Positions 13,401 through 24,686 of a stretch of DNA of 64,000 nucleotides are shown here, piece after piece; position 1 is the first letter of the stretch, and each line of letters starts with the position of its first letter. The notes under the pieces were generated by a model that saw nothing but the letters and a program-made list of their open reading frames with translations, searched no databases and was not told the origin of the DNA. The stretch comes from Corella eumyota (Eukaryota; Chordata; Ascidiacea; Phlebobranchia; Corellidae), in contig OY720097.1 of the NCBI GenBank assembly GCA_963082875.1, positions 22,700,501-22,764,500 of the forward strand, in the 5' to 3' direction. The translations under genes and the position numbers were made by a program.

Positions 13401-16400
13401 AATACTACTTCGGTTTGACCAAGGTTAGCCAAGCAGCAGCAGAGCAAAAATGCGAAGCATTCAATGCCAAGCTGGCAACTCCCAAGACATCGAAAGTTCA
13501 TAATTTTCTACATCAACAAATTCAAAGGATTGGTATTTTTTAAATTGCATATTATTTTATTTTATTAAAAGTACAAATTAAAAATCACAAACGTACCGTT
13601 TTTAGCGGGAGTTCTATTTGTAAAAACTGTGTTTTCGCGATTAAAAACATTTTTCGAAATTGTGATTAACAGTTTTATATAAAAATTAAGGGTCAATTTT
13701 TAAACCCAAGAGAATTTGTATCTCTTGTACTTCATGGTTCTCATTAAACCTCTTGTACTTTACGGTCCTAACTTATTCTCCCTACCCTACAGACCTAATA
13801 TTTTCCGAGAACCGTTAAGTAAAAGTGATCCAAAAATTTAGTTTAAATATATATTTTAATATTAGTGTTTTTATGATTAGTAAAACAAAAAATATATGTT
13901 TTTAAATGATGTCTTAAAATTAAATTATATAGTTACAAAAAGTTTTAAATTTTAGGAAAAGACTTTGTTTACTGGATCGGCCTAAAAAGAACAAACCCAG
14001 CTAATGAGGATTCCTCTTTTAAGTGGAACGATGGAACAACTTTGCAGAGTAGCCAAGCTAACTGGGATGGTGGTGAACCAAATAATGCGGTAGGGATTGA
14101 GGACTGTGTTTGGTTATATAAAACTAATTCAAAGTGGTATGATGCCTCATGTCAAAGAAGTCATCGATATGTTTGCCAAAGGAATTTACCACCAAGTAAG
14201 CAACTTTTAATCTCAAATTATTTTAATTGGTTTTAAACTTTTTTTTTTCAACTTATTCAACTAAAAAAATTATAATTTTTCTATTTCGTGGGCGATATTT
14301 CTAGTTATTGTATTTTGTTTTTATTTTTTAATAATAAAATAAAACCGATTTTACAATTTTATATCTAAGATGTAAATTATTCGAATTTAACATTTAGAAC
14401 TTAAATATTTTTATGTTGTTAACTATTTAATTTCTAAACATTACAGCTCCGACTTTTGTGACTTTTAAGAATGTAGAATACTACTTCGGTTTGACCAAGG
14501 TTAGCCAAGCAGCAGCAGAGCAAAAATGCGAAGCATTCAATGCCAAGCTGGCAACTCCCAAGACATCGAAAGTTCATAATTTTCTACATCAACAAATTCA
14601 AAGGATTGGTATTTTTTAAATTGCATATTATTTTATTTTATTAAAAGTACAAATTAAAAATCACAAACGTACCGTTTTTAGCGGGAGTTCTATTTGTAAA
14701 AACTGTGTTTTCGCGATTAAAAACATTTTTCGAAATTGTGATTAACAGTTTTATATAAAAATTAAGGGTCAATTTTTAAACCCAAGAGAATTTGTATCTC
14801 TTGTACTTCATGGTTCTCATTAAACCTCTTGTACTTTACGGTCCTAACTTATTCTCCCTACCCTACAGACCTAATATTTTCCGAGAACCGTTAAGTAAAA
14901 GTGATCCAAAAATTTAGTTTAAATATATATTTTAATATTAGTGTTTTTATGATTAGTAAAACAAAAAATATATGTTTTTAAATGATGTCTTAAAATTAAA
15001 TTATATAGTTACAAAAAGTTTTAAATTTTAGGAAAAGACTTTGTTTACTGGATCGGCCTAAAAAGAACAAACCCAGCTAATGAGGATTCCTCTTTTAAGT
15101 GGAACGATGGAACAACTTTGCAGAGTAGCCAAGCTAACTGGGATGGTGGTGAACCAAATAATGCGGTAGGGATTGAGGACTGTGTTTGGTTATATAAAAC
15201 TAATTCAAAGTGGTATGATGCCTCATGTCAAAGAAGTCATCGATATGTTTGCCAAAGGAATTTACCACCAAGTAAGCAACTTTTAATCTCAAATTATTTT
15301 AATTGGTTTTAAACTTTTTTTTTTCAACTTATTCAACTAAAAAAATTATAATTTTTCTATTTCGTGGGCGATATTTCTAGTTATTGTATTTTGTTTTTAT
15401 TTTTTAATAATAAAATAAAACCGATTTTACAATTTTATATCTAAGATGTAAATTATTCGAATTTAACATTTAGAACTTAAATATTTTTATGTTGTTAACT
15501 ATTTAATTTCTAAACATTACAGCTCCGACTTTTGTGACTTTTAAGAATGTAGAATACTACTTCGGTTTGACCAAGGTTAGCCAAGCAGCAGCAGAGCAAA
15601 AATGCGAAGCATTCAATGCCAAGCTGGCAACTCCCAAGACATCGAAAGTTCATAATTTTCTACATCAACAAATTCAAAGGATTGGTATTTTTTAAATTGC
15701 ATATTATTTTATTTTATTAAAAGTACAAATTAAAAATCACAAACGTACCGTTTTTAGCGGGAGTTCTATTTGTAAAAACTGTGTTTTCGCGATTAAAAAC
15801 ATTTTTCGAAATTGTGATTAACAGTTTTATATAAAAATTAAGGGTCAATTTTTAAACCCAAGAGAATTTGTATCTCTTGTACTTCATGGTTCTCATTAAA
15901 CCTCTTGTACTTTACGGTCCTAACTTATTCTCCCTACCCTACAGACCTAATATTTTCCGAGAACCGTTAAGTAAAAGTGATCCAAAAATTTAGTTTAAAT
16001 ATATATTTTAATATTAGTGTTTTTATGATTAGTAAAACAAAAAATATATGTTTTTAAATGATGTCTTAAAATTAAATTATATAGTTACAAAAAGTTTTAA
16101 ATTTTAGGAAAAGACTTTGTTTACTGGATCGGCCTAAAAAGAACAAACCCAGCTAATGAGGATTCCTCTTTTAAGTGGAACGATGGAACAACTTTGCAGA
16201 GTAGCCAAGCTAACTGGGATGGTGGTGAACCAAATAATGCGGTAGGGATTGAGGACTGTGTTTGGTTATATAAAACTAATTCAAAGTGGTATGATGCCTC
16301 ATGTCAAAGAAGTCATCGATATGTTTGCCAAAGGAATTTACCACCAAGTAAGCAACTTTTAATCTCAAATTATTTTAATTGGTTTTAAACTTTTTTTTTT

Positions 16401-17994
16401 CAACTTATTCAACTAAAAAAATTATAATTTTTCTATTTCGTGGGCGATATTTCTAGTTATTGTATTTTGTTTTTATTTTTTAATAATAAAATAAAACCGA
16501 TTTTACAATTTTATATCTAAGATGTAAATTATTCGAATTTAACATTTAGAACTTAAATATTTTTATGTTGTTAATTATTTAATTTCCAAACGTTACAGCT
16601 CCAACTTTTGTGACTTTTGGGAATGTAGAATATTACTTCGGTTTGACCAAGGTTAGCCAAGCAGCAGCAGAGCAAAAATGCGAAGCATTCAATGCCAAGT
16701 TGGCAACTCCCAAGACATCGAAAGTTCATGATTTTCTACATCAACAAATTCAAAAGATTGGTATTCATTTCTAATTTTAAATTGCATGATATAGTAAAAT
16801 TAAAAACCACAACTTACCGTTTTTAACGAACGGTTCTGTTAGTAAAGGCTGTGTTTTTTGAATCAGTTAATCCATTTTAAATTTTTATTTTATCAACAGT
16901 GCTTTAATATCATTAGAACAAAATGAATTTTATCTTAAACATAAACTCAATAGCTACAAAAATTTTATTATTTAGGAAGGAAAGCTTTTTACTGGATCGG
17001 CCTAAAAAGAACAAACCCAGCTAATAAGGATTCCTCTTTTAAGTGGAACGATGGAACAACTTTGCAGAGTAACCAATCTAACTGGGATGGTGGTGAGCCT
17101 AATAATGCGCGAAGAGATGAGAACTGTGTTTACTTATGGCGTGCACAAAGCAAATGGAATGATCATGTTTGCCGAGAAAGTCACCGATATGTTTGCCAAC
17201 GAAATTTAAAATCATGTAAGTAACTTTTATTCTCAAATTGTTTTAATTTGTTTTAACTAATATTCAAAACTTTTTTGCTAAAACTTGTTGGTATAAATCA
17301 TTTTCGCTTTGTGGTCGACATTTTTAGTTTTTGCTTTTTTATAAAAAAATAAGGTTAATGAAATAACTTCACATTTTAGATATTAATTTTCGAACTTAAA
17401 CATTTATAATTTAAATAATTGTGTGATGTTATTTACATAATTTTGGTTTATTATTTATACTTATAACCCTAAACACCTTGATTTTTCCATGCTCGTTTAG
17501 ATACTTTTTTTTATTACCTTAATATGCTAGGTTTTTGTATTTTTATTGGGTAAGGGTGTGCTATTGTGACGTGTTTTTTTAAATCTCTAAACGCTGACTA
17601 AAACCATCAATTTTCGGCTCCTAGCTCGCTGCCAGCACCGGTATACCACATTACCGGACGCCTATTTTAATTGATTTTTAAAACTTTTTGTACTCGGTAT
17701 TAGCCCCTTTTTCCTTATCCATCATTTTAATCGTTTTATACAGACACGTAACAGTTAAGTTCTACTTTTCTATAGATTTTCTAATACATTTAATATTATT
17801 CTTTTGCGCGCTTTTTATAAGTACAATTTCAAAACAGTTGTTAAATACTACATAGTTAATAATATAAAATGACTACGGACTAGTTTTTAAAATATAATTA
17901 GTATTTTGCATATATTGTAAAGCTTCTAATTAGATAAACTTATTAAAGAAGTACGTAACTAAATTTAATATTTTTTTTTACAGGCAACCATTAA
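1485..17994 (+). CDS. Secreted C-type lectin with 15 tandem CTLDs (lectin gene 1)
   Basis: Predicted secreted multivalent lectin of about 2,030 residues. Exon 1 (1485-1698) has a signal peptide (MNKLVLSLVILSLNVVNG) and the first half of CTLD 1. Thereafter 162-bp exons (first halves, starting 2612, 3688, 4764, 5840, 6916, 7992, 9068, 10144, 11220, 12295, 13371, 14447, 15523, 16599) alternate with 240-bp exons (second halves, starting 2121, 3197, 4273, 5349, 6425, 7501, 8577, 9653, 10729, 11804, 12880, 13956, 15032, 16108, 16976). All junctions are phase 1 with GT/AG ends, so modules can be added or removed in frame. Each CTLD has WIGL, four cysteines and the mannose-type EPN motif. Modules 1-14 have WYD; module 15 has classical WND. 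The last exon (17984-17994) adds only Cys-Asn-His before the stop. No membrane span is found. A polyadenylation signal AATAAA lies at 18383. The CTLD call is firm; ligand and role are unknown. Confidence 0.88.
2121..16598 (+). repeat. Tandem array of 1,076-bp lectin modules (unit I)
   Basis: Each unit holds a 240-bp second-half exon, an intron of about 250 bp, a 162-bp first-half exon and an intron of about 423 bp. Spacing between successive 240-bp exons is 1,076 bp throughout except one of 1,075 (between modules 9 and 10). Introns are almost identical between units; only scattered single-base differences are visible, such as T to C near 7853 and 10005. Such uniform introns mean recent amplification or ongoing homogenisation. 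Confidence 0.9.
17598..17759 (+). repeat. Repeat R, copy 2 (last intron of gene 1)
   Basis: A member of the 165-bp family also seen at 384-546. It lies in the intron before the terminal exon of gene 1, where gene 4 instead has its membrane and tail exons. Genes 2 and 3 carry it in the same place, so it was there before the gene 1/gene 2 duplication. Confidence 0.7.
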
Positions 17995-18671
17995 GGAGAT
18001 AACATGATTCGTATAATTGAGAAAAAATGAAGATTATTTTCGAGAACTTTTATGTAACTTTGTGCAGAAATGGAAAAATATAATTTTTAATTGTCACAGA
18101 ATATTTAAAAAATGTTTGGTTAATTTTTTTTGGTTAATTTTTTAATGTTATTCAAGAGTATAATTATTATGTGTGAATTATATTGTTTACTGTATAAGAG
18201 CGCAACTTGCGTAGATTAAAATATAACGTCAGGTTTTGCTTATTGCTGCACATGACTAAACAGAACTAAAATTTGAACAACTGGACTAAAACCTAACTAA
18301 CCCCTTCTTCCTTAAATTGATTTATATGCAAACATTCTGTGCGATCTTGTGCTGTAATTAGTAAAACCGCATTTAAAAACTAAATAAAAATACCCAAAAA
18401 CACTTTAAAAAAATTAAAAAAAATTACAGAAATTTTGTTGTGCTTTTGTTCAATGTAATGGTTATGGAATTTTTTTGTTACCCCGGGCTTGGGTAAAATG
18501 ATGAAGTTTAGATATATTGTATTGCTGTATAACTTTTAACATAATAACATAAAAAAGTGTAAAAAATCTAAACCCTATTTTTATTGCCATACAATAAATT
18601 ATTTTTAAACAACACTACATATAAATAAATGACATGCCAGTATACAAGCAATATTTGCATAAATTGTCCAA
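17995..18671 (+). other. 3' untranslated and flanking region of lectin gene 1
   Basis: There is no further coding sequence here. It is closely matched downstream of gene 2 (30438-31118) and gene 3 (39385-40050), and loosely downstream of gene 4. A likely polyadenylation signal AATAAA is at 18383-18388. The match to the gene 3 flank stops sharply after CCAAAATA, where the satellite-bearing insertion starts. Confidence 0.6.
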
Positions 18672-21662
18672 AATAGCCCGGCTCATGCTAGACATTTGTT
18701 GCCGTGTTTTACCTATGCTAGGCCCTAGTAAGGCGTTTGGCCGGGTTCCCGACTATCGCAATACCTGCTATACGCCACACATGGGCCATACTCGGCAGTT
18801 CGTGTATAATGCAACCATCGCACGTTCGAGGCCATGTTTAGCGGTTCAAGGTTAATGCAACCATCGCACGTTCGAGTGTTAGCGACACATGGGCCATACT
18901 CAGCAGTTTGGGTATAATGCGACCATCGCACGTTCGAGTGGTAGCGACACATGGGCCATACTCAGCAGTTTGGGTATATTGCGACCATCGCACGTTCGAG
19001 TATTAGCCATGCATGGGCCATACTCGGCAGTTTGGGTATAATGCGACCATCGCACGTTCGAGTGGTAGCGACACATGGGCCATACTCAGCAGTTTGGGTA
19101 TAATGCGACCATCGCACGTTCGAGTGGTAGCGACACATGGGCCATACTCAGCAGTTTGGGTATAATGCGACCATCGCACGTTCGAGTATTAGCCATGCAT
19201 GGGCCATACTCAGCAGTTTGGGTATAATGCGACCACCGCACGTTCGAGTGGTAGCGACACATGGGCCATACTCAGCAGTTTGGGTATATTGCGACCATCG
19301 CACGTTCGAGTGGTAGCGACACATGGGCCATACTCAGCAGTTTGGGTATATTGCGACCATCGCACGTTCGAGTATTAGCCATGCATGGGCCATACTCAGC
19401 AGTTTGGGTATAATGCGACCATCGCACGTTCGAGTGGTAGCGACACATGGGCCATACTCGGCAGTTTGGGTATAATGCGACCATCGCACGTTCAAGTATT
19501 AGCCATGCATGGGCCATACTCGGCAGTTTGGGTATATTGCGACCATCGCACGTTCAAGTATTAGCCATGCATGGGCCATACTCAGCAGTTTGGGTATAAA
19601 GCGACCATCGCACGTTCAAGTATTAGCCATGCATGGGCCATACTCAGCAGTTTGGGTATAATGCGACCATCGCACGTTCGAGTATTAGTCATGCATGGGC
19701 CATACTCGGCAGTTTGGGTATATTGCGACCATCGCACGTTCGAGTATTAGCCATGCATGGGCCATACTCAGCAGTTTGGGTATAATGCAACCATCGCACG
19801 TTCGAGTGTTAGCGACACATGGGCCATACTCAGCAGTTTGGGTATAATGCGACCATCGCACGTTCGAGTATTAGCCATGCATGGGCCATACTCAGCAGTT
19901 TGGGTATAATGCGACCATCGCACGTTCGAGTGGTAGCGACACATGGGCCATACTCAGCAGTTTGGGTATAATGCAACCATCGCACGTTCGAGTGTTAGCG
20001 ACACATGGGCCATACTCAGTAGTTTGGGTATATTGCGACCATCGCACGTTCGAGTGGTAGCGACACATGGGCCATACTCGGCAGTTCGGGTATATTGCGA
20101 CCATCGCACGTTCGAGTGGTAGCGACACATGGGCCATACTCGGCAGTTTGGGTATAATGCGACCATCGCACGTTCGAGTGGTAGCGACACATGGGCCATA
20201 CTCGGCAGTTTGGGTATAATGCGACCATCGCACGTTCGAGTGGTAGCGACACATGGGCCATACTCGGCAGTTTGGGTATAATGCGACCATCGCACGTTCG
20301 AGTGGTAGCGACACATGGGCCATACTCGGCAGTTTGGGTATAATGCGACCATCGCACGTTCGAGTGGTAGCGACACATGGGCCATACTCGGCAGTTTGGG
20401 TATAATGCGACCATCGCACGTTCGAGTATTAGCCATGCATGGGCCATACTCAGCAGTTCGGGTATATTGCGACCATCGCACGTTCGAGTGGTAGCGACAC
20501 ATGGCCTATACTCAGCAGTTTGGGTATATTGCGACCATCGCACGTTCGAGTGGTAGCGACACATGGGCCATACTCGGCAGTTTGGGTATAATGCGACCAT
20601 CGCACGTTCGAGTGGTAGCGACACATGGGCCATACTCGGCAGTTTGGGTATAATGCGACCATCGCACGTTCGAGTGGTAGCGACACATGGGCCATACTCG
20701 GCAGTTTGGGTATAATGCGACCATCGCACGTTCGAGTGGTAGCGACACATGGGCCATACTCGGCAGTTTGGGTATAATGCGACCATCGCACGTTCGAGTG
20801 GTAGCGACACATGGGCCATACTCGGCAGTTTGGGTATAATGCGACCATCGCACGTTCGAGTATTAGCCATGCATGGGCCATACTCAGCAGTTCGGGTATA
20901 TTGCGACCATCGCACGTTCGAGTGGTAGCGACACATGGCCTATACTCAGCAGTTTGGGTATATTGCGACCATCGCACGTTCGAGTGGTAGCGACACATGG
21001 GCCATACTCAGCAGTTTGGGTATATTGCGACCATCGCACGTTCGAGTATTAGCCATGCATGGGCCATACTCAGCAGTTTGGGTATATTGCGACCATCGCA
21101 CGTTCGAGTGGTAGCGACACATGGGCCATACTCAGCAGTTTGGGTATATTGCGACCATCGCACGTTCGAGGCCATGTTTAGCGGTTCAAGGTTAATGCAA
21201 CCATCGCACGTTCGAGTATTAGCCATGCATGGGCCATACTCGGCAGTTCGGGTATATTGCGACCATCGAACGTTCGAGTGGTAGCGACACATGGGCCATA
21301 CTCGGCAGTTTGGGTATATCGCGACCATCGAACGTTCGAGTATTAGCCATGCATGGGCCATGTTTAGCGGTTCAAGGTTAATGCAACCCTCGCATGTTCG
21401 AGTGGTTAGCCAGATAACCAGATATGGCATTTGGTCGTGTCCTCGACCTTCTGCTATAAATCGCCTATTATACCGTTACTGAATTGCCTACTAAGTTCTT
21501 AATGAACCATAGTGGGTTGACCTGGTGAAAGATAAAGATTGAATGTACGTTTCTAAAACTTATAAATGTTTTAGGTGATTTGCAGGGGTCGTTGTCGTTG
21601 TAGCTAATCGTGCATGGCCCTAGCATAATCGGGCTTGCGCCGATTGTCGGCCGAGTTAAATT
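18672..21662. mobile_element. GC-rich insertion carrying the 62-bp satellite (unit I)
   Basis: Compared with the 3' flank of gene 3, foreign GC-rich text begins right after CCAAAATA. It runs through a unique left part (GCCCGGCTCATGCTAG...), the satellite array, and a unique right part ending near GTCGGCCGAGTTAAA. No convincing terminal inverted repeats, target duplication or coding region were found. It may be a nonautonomous DNA element or simply a satellite with its flanks. The right end is not restored to the empty-site sequence. Confidence 0.4.
18774..21405. repeat. 62-bp CpG-rich satellite array, about 42 copies
   Basis: The unit contains ACACATGGGCCATACTCGGC and ATGCGACCATCGCACGTTCG and is 62 bp long, with about six CpG per unit in an otherwise AT-rich region. 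Two main variants differ in the linker (GTGGTAGCGACACATG versus GTATTAGCCATGCATG). A shorter diverged unit (GGCCATGTTTAGCGGTTCAA) occurs near both ends. Long open frames here arise because the unit lacks stops in several frames and is not a multiple of three; they are not genes. Confidence 0.92.
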
Positions 21663-21686
21663 TTTCTGACTGGGTGCTTACTAAAG

Positions 21687-21976
21687 TTTTTTTTTGTATA
21701 TATCTTTATCCTCGATGTGGGAAAGTCGAATGCGCGACTTAAACATAGAGTAACATCAGTTACTCCGACCCAGTCTTCAGATGCCTGTGGCAGTTTAGGA
21801 TATTATAAATAATAATTGCCCGATTATTAAGCTGCTGATTAAGTGTTGGCTCAGCAGGTATTTATACCGTTTTTAGCGCCTTACTCAAGGGCGCTACAGC
21901 ATAAGATTAGTGGGGATTGAGCCCACGACCTCATGTGTGGTGTAGCAAGTGTTTTTACCACTACACCACGCTGCCA
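21687..21976 (-). mobile_element. tRNA-derived SINE, full length
   Basis: The reverse complement starts with a tRNA-like head (A box around TGGTGTAGTGGTAA, B box GGGCTCAATCCC) and ends in the family tail GAGGATAAAGATATATAC plus an A-rich run. It lies in the intron upstream of the relic tail exon. Confidence 0.85.
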
Positions 21977-22296
21977 GTTTATTTTAATGTATCAGCCCTA
22001 TTACCCAAAAAGTCTTTTCGTTAACTACTAAAATAAACCTAACCATGTATTTGTTAAAAGCGTGGTGTGTAAATGTAGATTAGTAAAATTTCGATTTTAA
22101 ATTAGAATTTTTTTTACAGTCGTTCGAGAACATGGAAATGTTGAAGAAGTCTTAGGTTATTCTTAATATTTTGTGCCATGTATTAAACTTATCATTTGCT
22201 GTACGCTAATTCTTGCTATTTTAATAATGTTTCAAAATTGTTGTCTATTAACCAAATACTGTTAGGCTTAAAGGTGAATAATGTGGCATTGGTGAG

Positions 22297-22459
22297 GCTA
22301 AAACCATCAATTTTCGGCTCGTAGCTCGCTGCCAGCACCGGTATACCACACTACCGAACGCCTATTTTTATTGATTTTTGAAACTTTTTGTACTCGGTAT
22401 TAGCCCCTTTTTCCTTATTCATTATTTTAATATTCTATACAGACACGTAACAGTTAAGT
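22297..22459 (+). repeat. Repeat R, copy 3
   Basis: A copy of the 165-bp family, with GGCTCGTAGCTCG in place of GGCTCCTAGCTCG. It lies inside the relic lectin tail between its two surviving exons. Confidence 0.7.
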
Positions 22460-23364
22460 TTTATTTTTGACAGCATGTTTAATACACTTACTAATTTTGC
22501 ACGCTTTCTAAAAATAATTTCAAACAAAAATTGTTGGTTGTGACGTAATGATTTTTGTGAGTACAATAAAGTGACTTCGGGCTACATAGTTACTTTATAT
22601 ATATTATAACTCATTGTTTTGCATGTATTGTTAAGCTTTTAAATAAAGCAATTTTTAAAGAAAAATAAACTTTTTATTTATTTTTGCAGACAACCTACAA
22701 GACATTTGGCTTCTCGTAATTAATAAATGATCAAAACTTTTTCTGTACTGTATTGAGGATCTTTGTGTAATTTCGTATAAAAAGGTTAATGGTTTTTAAT
22801 TATTACAAAATTTTTTATATTTTTTTTCTTAATTTCAAATTTTCGCTTAACATTTTAACTACGCGATGCTAAGCGTTTTAAGTCCTTCAATGTCAGTAAA
22901 AAAGTTTAAAATTTGATTTTTTTGTCTTAAAATTATTAAATTAAAAAATATTAGTAGTTTAATAATGTAAAAATTATATTGCTTTTAAATATAACATCGG
23001 GTTTTGCTAACTACTGCACAATTTTTTTTTTGTTATTGTAGATAGATTTTTTTGTTGTTTTTTCATTAACACGGGGCTTGAGTGGAATGATATAGCTTAG
23101 TTATCTTGTATTACGATATAACCTTAACTTTATATACTCTTTTAACATAATTAAACAAATAAAAACTTAATTAAACTAAACCATGATTTAAAAAACTTAT
23201 TAAATTTTTATCGTTGAGTTTTAAAATAAAGTTAATAACCTATAGCCTAGTCTTGTTTTTATATTCTTAAACAATAAATCAATTCGAATACTTTTTTTAT
23301 TTTAATTAGCGACTAAATAATAAGCAAGCAATATTTGTCTAAAATGGCAAAAATACATCAAAAT

Positions 23365-23880
23365 GTGGAAGCAGTGGGAATCAAACCAGGAACCTTAATT
23401 TTAGTTAAAAATATGACGCTGGTTGTAAAATTAATCAAATATTCTGTCAACTTTAAAACACAATAAAAGTTTCATTAATTTAGTTTCGCTTTATTAAGCA
23501 AGTTATTAATTATCTATTCCCGCTATACCAGGAAGTTAATAATAGTTTTTACCCAACTTATATTACTTTCACTTATATTGGCTAAAACCATCAATTTTCG
23601 GCTCCTAGCTCGCTGCCAGCACCGGTATACCACACTACCGGACGCCTATTTTGATTGATTTTCGAAACTTTTTGTTCTCGGTATTAGCCCCTTTTTCCTT
23701 ATCCATCATTTTAATCGTTTTATACAGACGCGTAACAGTTAAGTTTGATTTTTTATGGATTTTGTATTACATTCAATATGATTTTCTTGCGCGCTTTTTA
23801 TAAACACAATTTAGAAAACAATTTTTAAATATTACATTATAAGCAACGTATAGTGACCACGGCATTAATTAAACAAACAT
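23365..23880 (+). pseudogene. Collapsed lectin gene copy (unit II)
   Basis: Equivalent of 169-680: lectin 5' flank joined directly to repeat R and last-intron sequence, without any CTLD exon. It sits head to tail with the relic gene end to its left. Confidence 0.6.
23581..23743 (+). repeat. Repeat R, copy 4
   Basis: Copy of the 165-bp family at the fusion point of the collapsed lectin copy, equivalent to 384-546. Confidence 0.7.
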
Positions 23881-23953
23881 TCATTGGAAAATAACTAAAT
23901 GTATTTTGATAGGAAAGTAAATACGTAGTAATTACTTTTTATTTTTTAATTAA

Positions 23954-24162
23954 AGCCTTGTAAGCAAGTACAATTTACACAAAGCAAGAGCGCAGATGCC
24001 TCCAGACCTTCAAGTTTACTTAGGTCGTTGTGCGGTCATTGGTGCGTGTTACTAGTTGTATACACTTTTATATTGCTTGATTTACTGTGTTGTTAAGATA
24101 TAGATGTGGTTTACTATTTAATATACGCAGAGTGTACGGAATGCCTGGAACAAACTGGTGAC
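23954..24162. repeat. Conserved noncoding element C, copy 2 (upstream of gene 2)
   Basis: Nearly the same as copy 1 at 757-960, about 530 bp before the gene 2 start codon. Confidence 0.6.
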
Positions 24163-24231
24163 AATGGTTGGCATCTACGTTTTAAAAAATGGAGTTATTA
24201 GTTTTTATTTACATCAACCGATAAATAAACA

Positions 24232-24239
24232 TGACGTCA
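24232..24239. promoter_or_regulatory. CRE/ATF-like palindrome TGACGTCA upstream of gene 2
   Basis: Same position relative to the start codon as in gene 1. It could bind a CREB/ATF-type factor, but nothing besides position and motif supports that. Confidence 0.3.
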
Positions 24240-24686
24240 CAATTTCCATATGATGATGCAACAGATATAAGGTAAATATTTTCCAAAAAAAATCGAATTT
24301 ATTTTTTTAACCTTTTTTTTAATATTTTTCAATAAATTGCATTAAATTAACGCTTATTATAAGGGCGCTGCAAAGTGGAAGCAGTGGGAATCGAACAATT
24401 TACCTTCATTTTAGAAAAAAATACGTTGGTTCAAATTTTATATTCATTTAAATGAAAATTGAACAACAATGAAATTATAAAATAAAATACAACGTTAAAA
24501 TTAACTCAATTATTTCTGTTAATATTTAAAACACAATAAAGGTTCCATAATTATTGTTCGTAGTATTGAACAGGTAATTGCATTCACGCTATAACAGGAA
24601 GTTTTTGGTCTTTTCATTGACTTATATTGGCCTTCACCTGAATTTCTTTTTTACTTTATTTAAACTACAAACTAATAAGTTACAAA

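Larger units (their letters stand above)
169..23364 (+). repeat. Large segmental duplication, unit I (about 23.2 kb)
   Basis: The text from 169 onward is repeated from 23365 onward with few differences, including gene 1/gene 2, their 3' flanks, the satellite-bearing insertion, a SINE and a relic gene tail. Unit I is about 10.4 kb longer than unit II. It holds ten more 1,076-bp lectin modules, partly offset by a shorter satellite array and a retained relic terminal exon. This is read from matching flanks by eye; exact identity was not computed. Confidence 0.85.
21663..23364 (+). pseudogene. Relic 3' end of a membrane-type lectin gene (unit I)
   Basis: This segment matches the cytoplasmic-tail half of gene 4. 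The intron text before 22120 matches that before 45951. A 36-bp phase-1 exon (22120-22155) matches the 36-bp exon 45951-45986. A terminal exon (22690-22730, ending TGA) matches 47003-47040. Signal peptide, CTLD and membrane exons are missing upstream, and repeat R sits between the two exons. Both exons keep open frames and splice sites, so use as alternative 3' exons of gene 1 cannot be excluded, but a dead gene tail is more likely. Confidence 0.6.

Noticed and set aside
19892-20998. Long overlapping minus-strand open frames of up to about 306 codons
   Set aside because: They lie wholly in the 62-bp satellite, exist in several frames at once, and repeat one peptide pattern because the unit lacks stops. 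No splice, start or family support.
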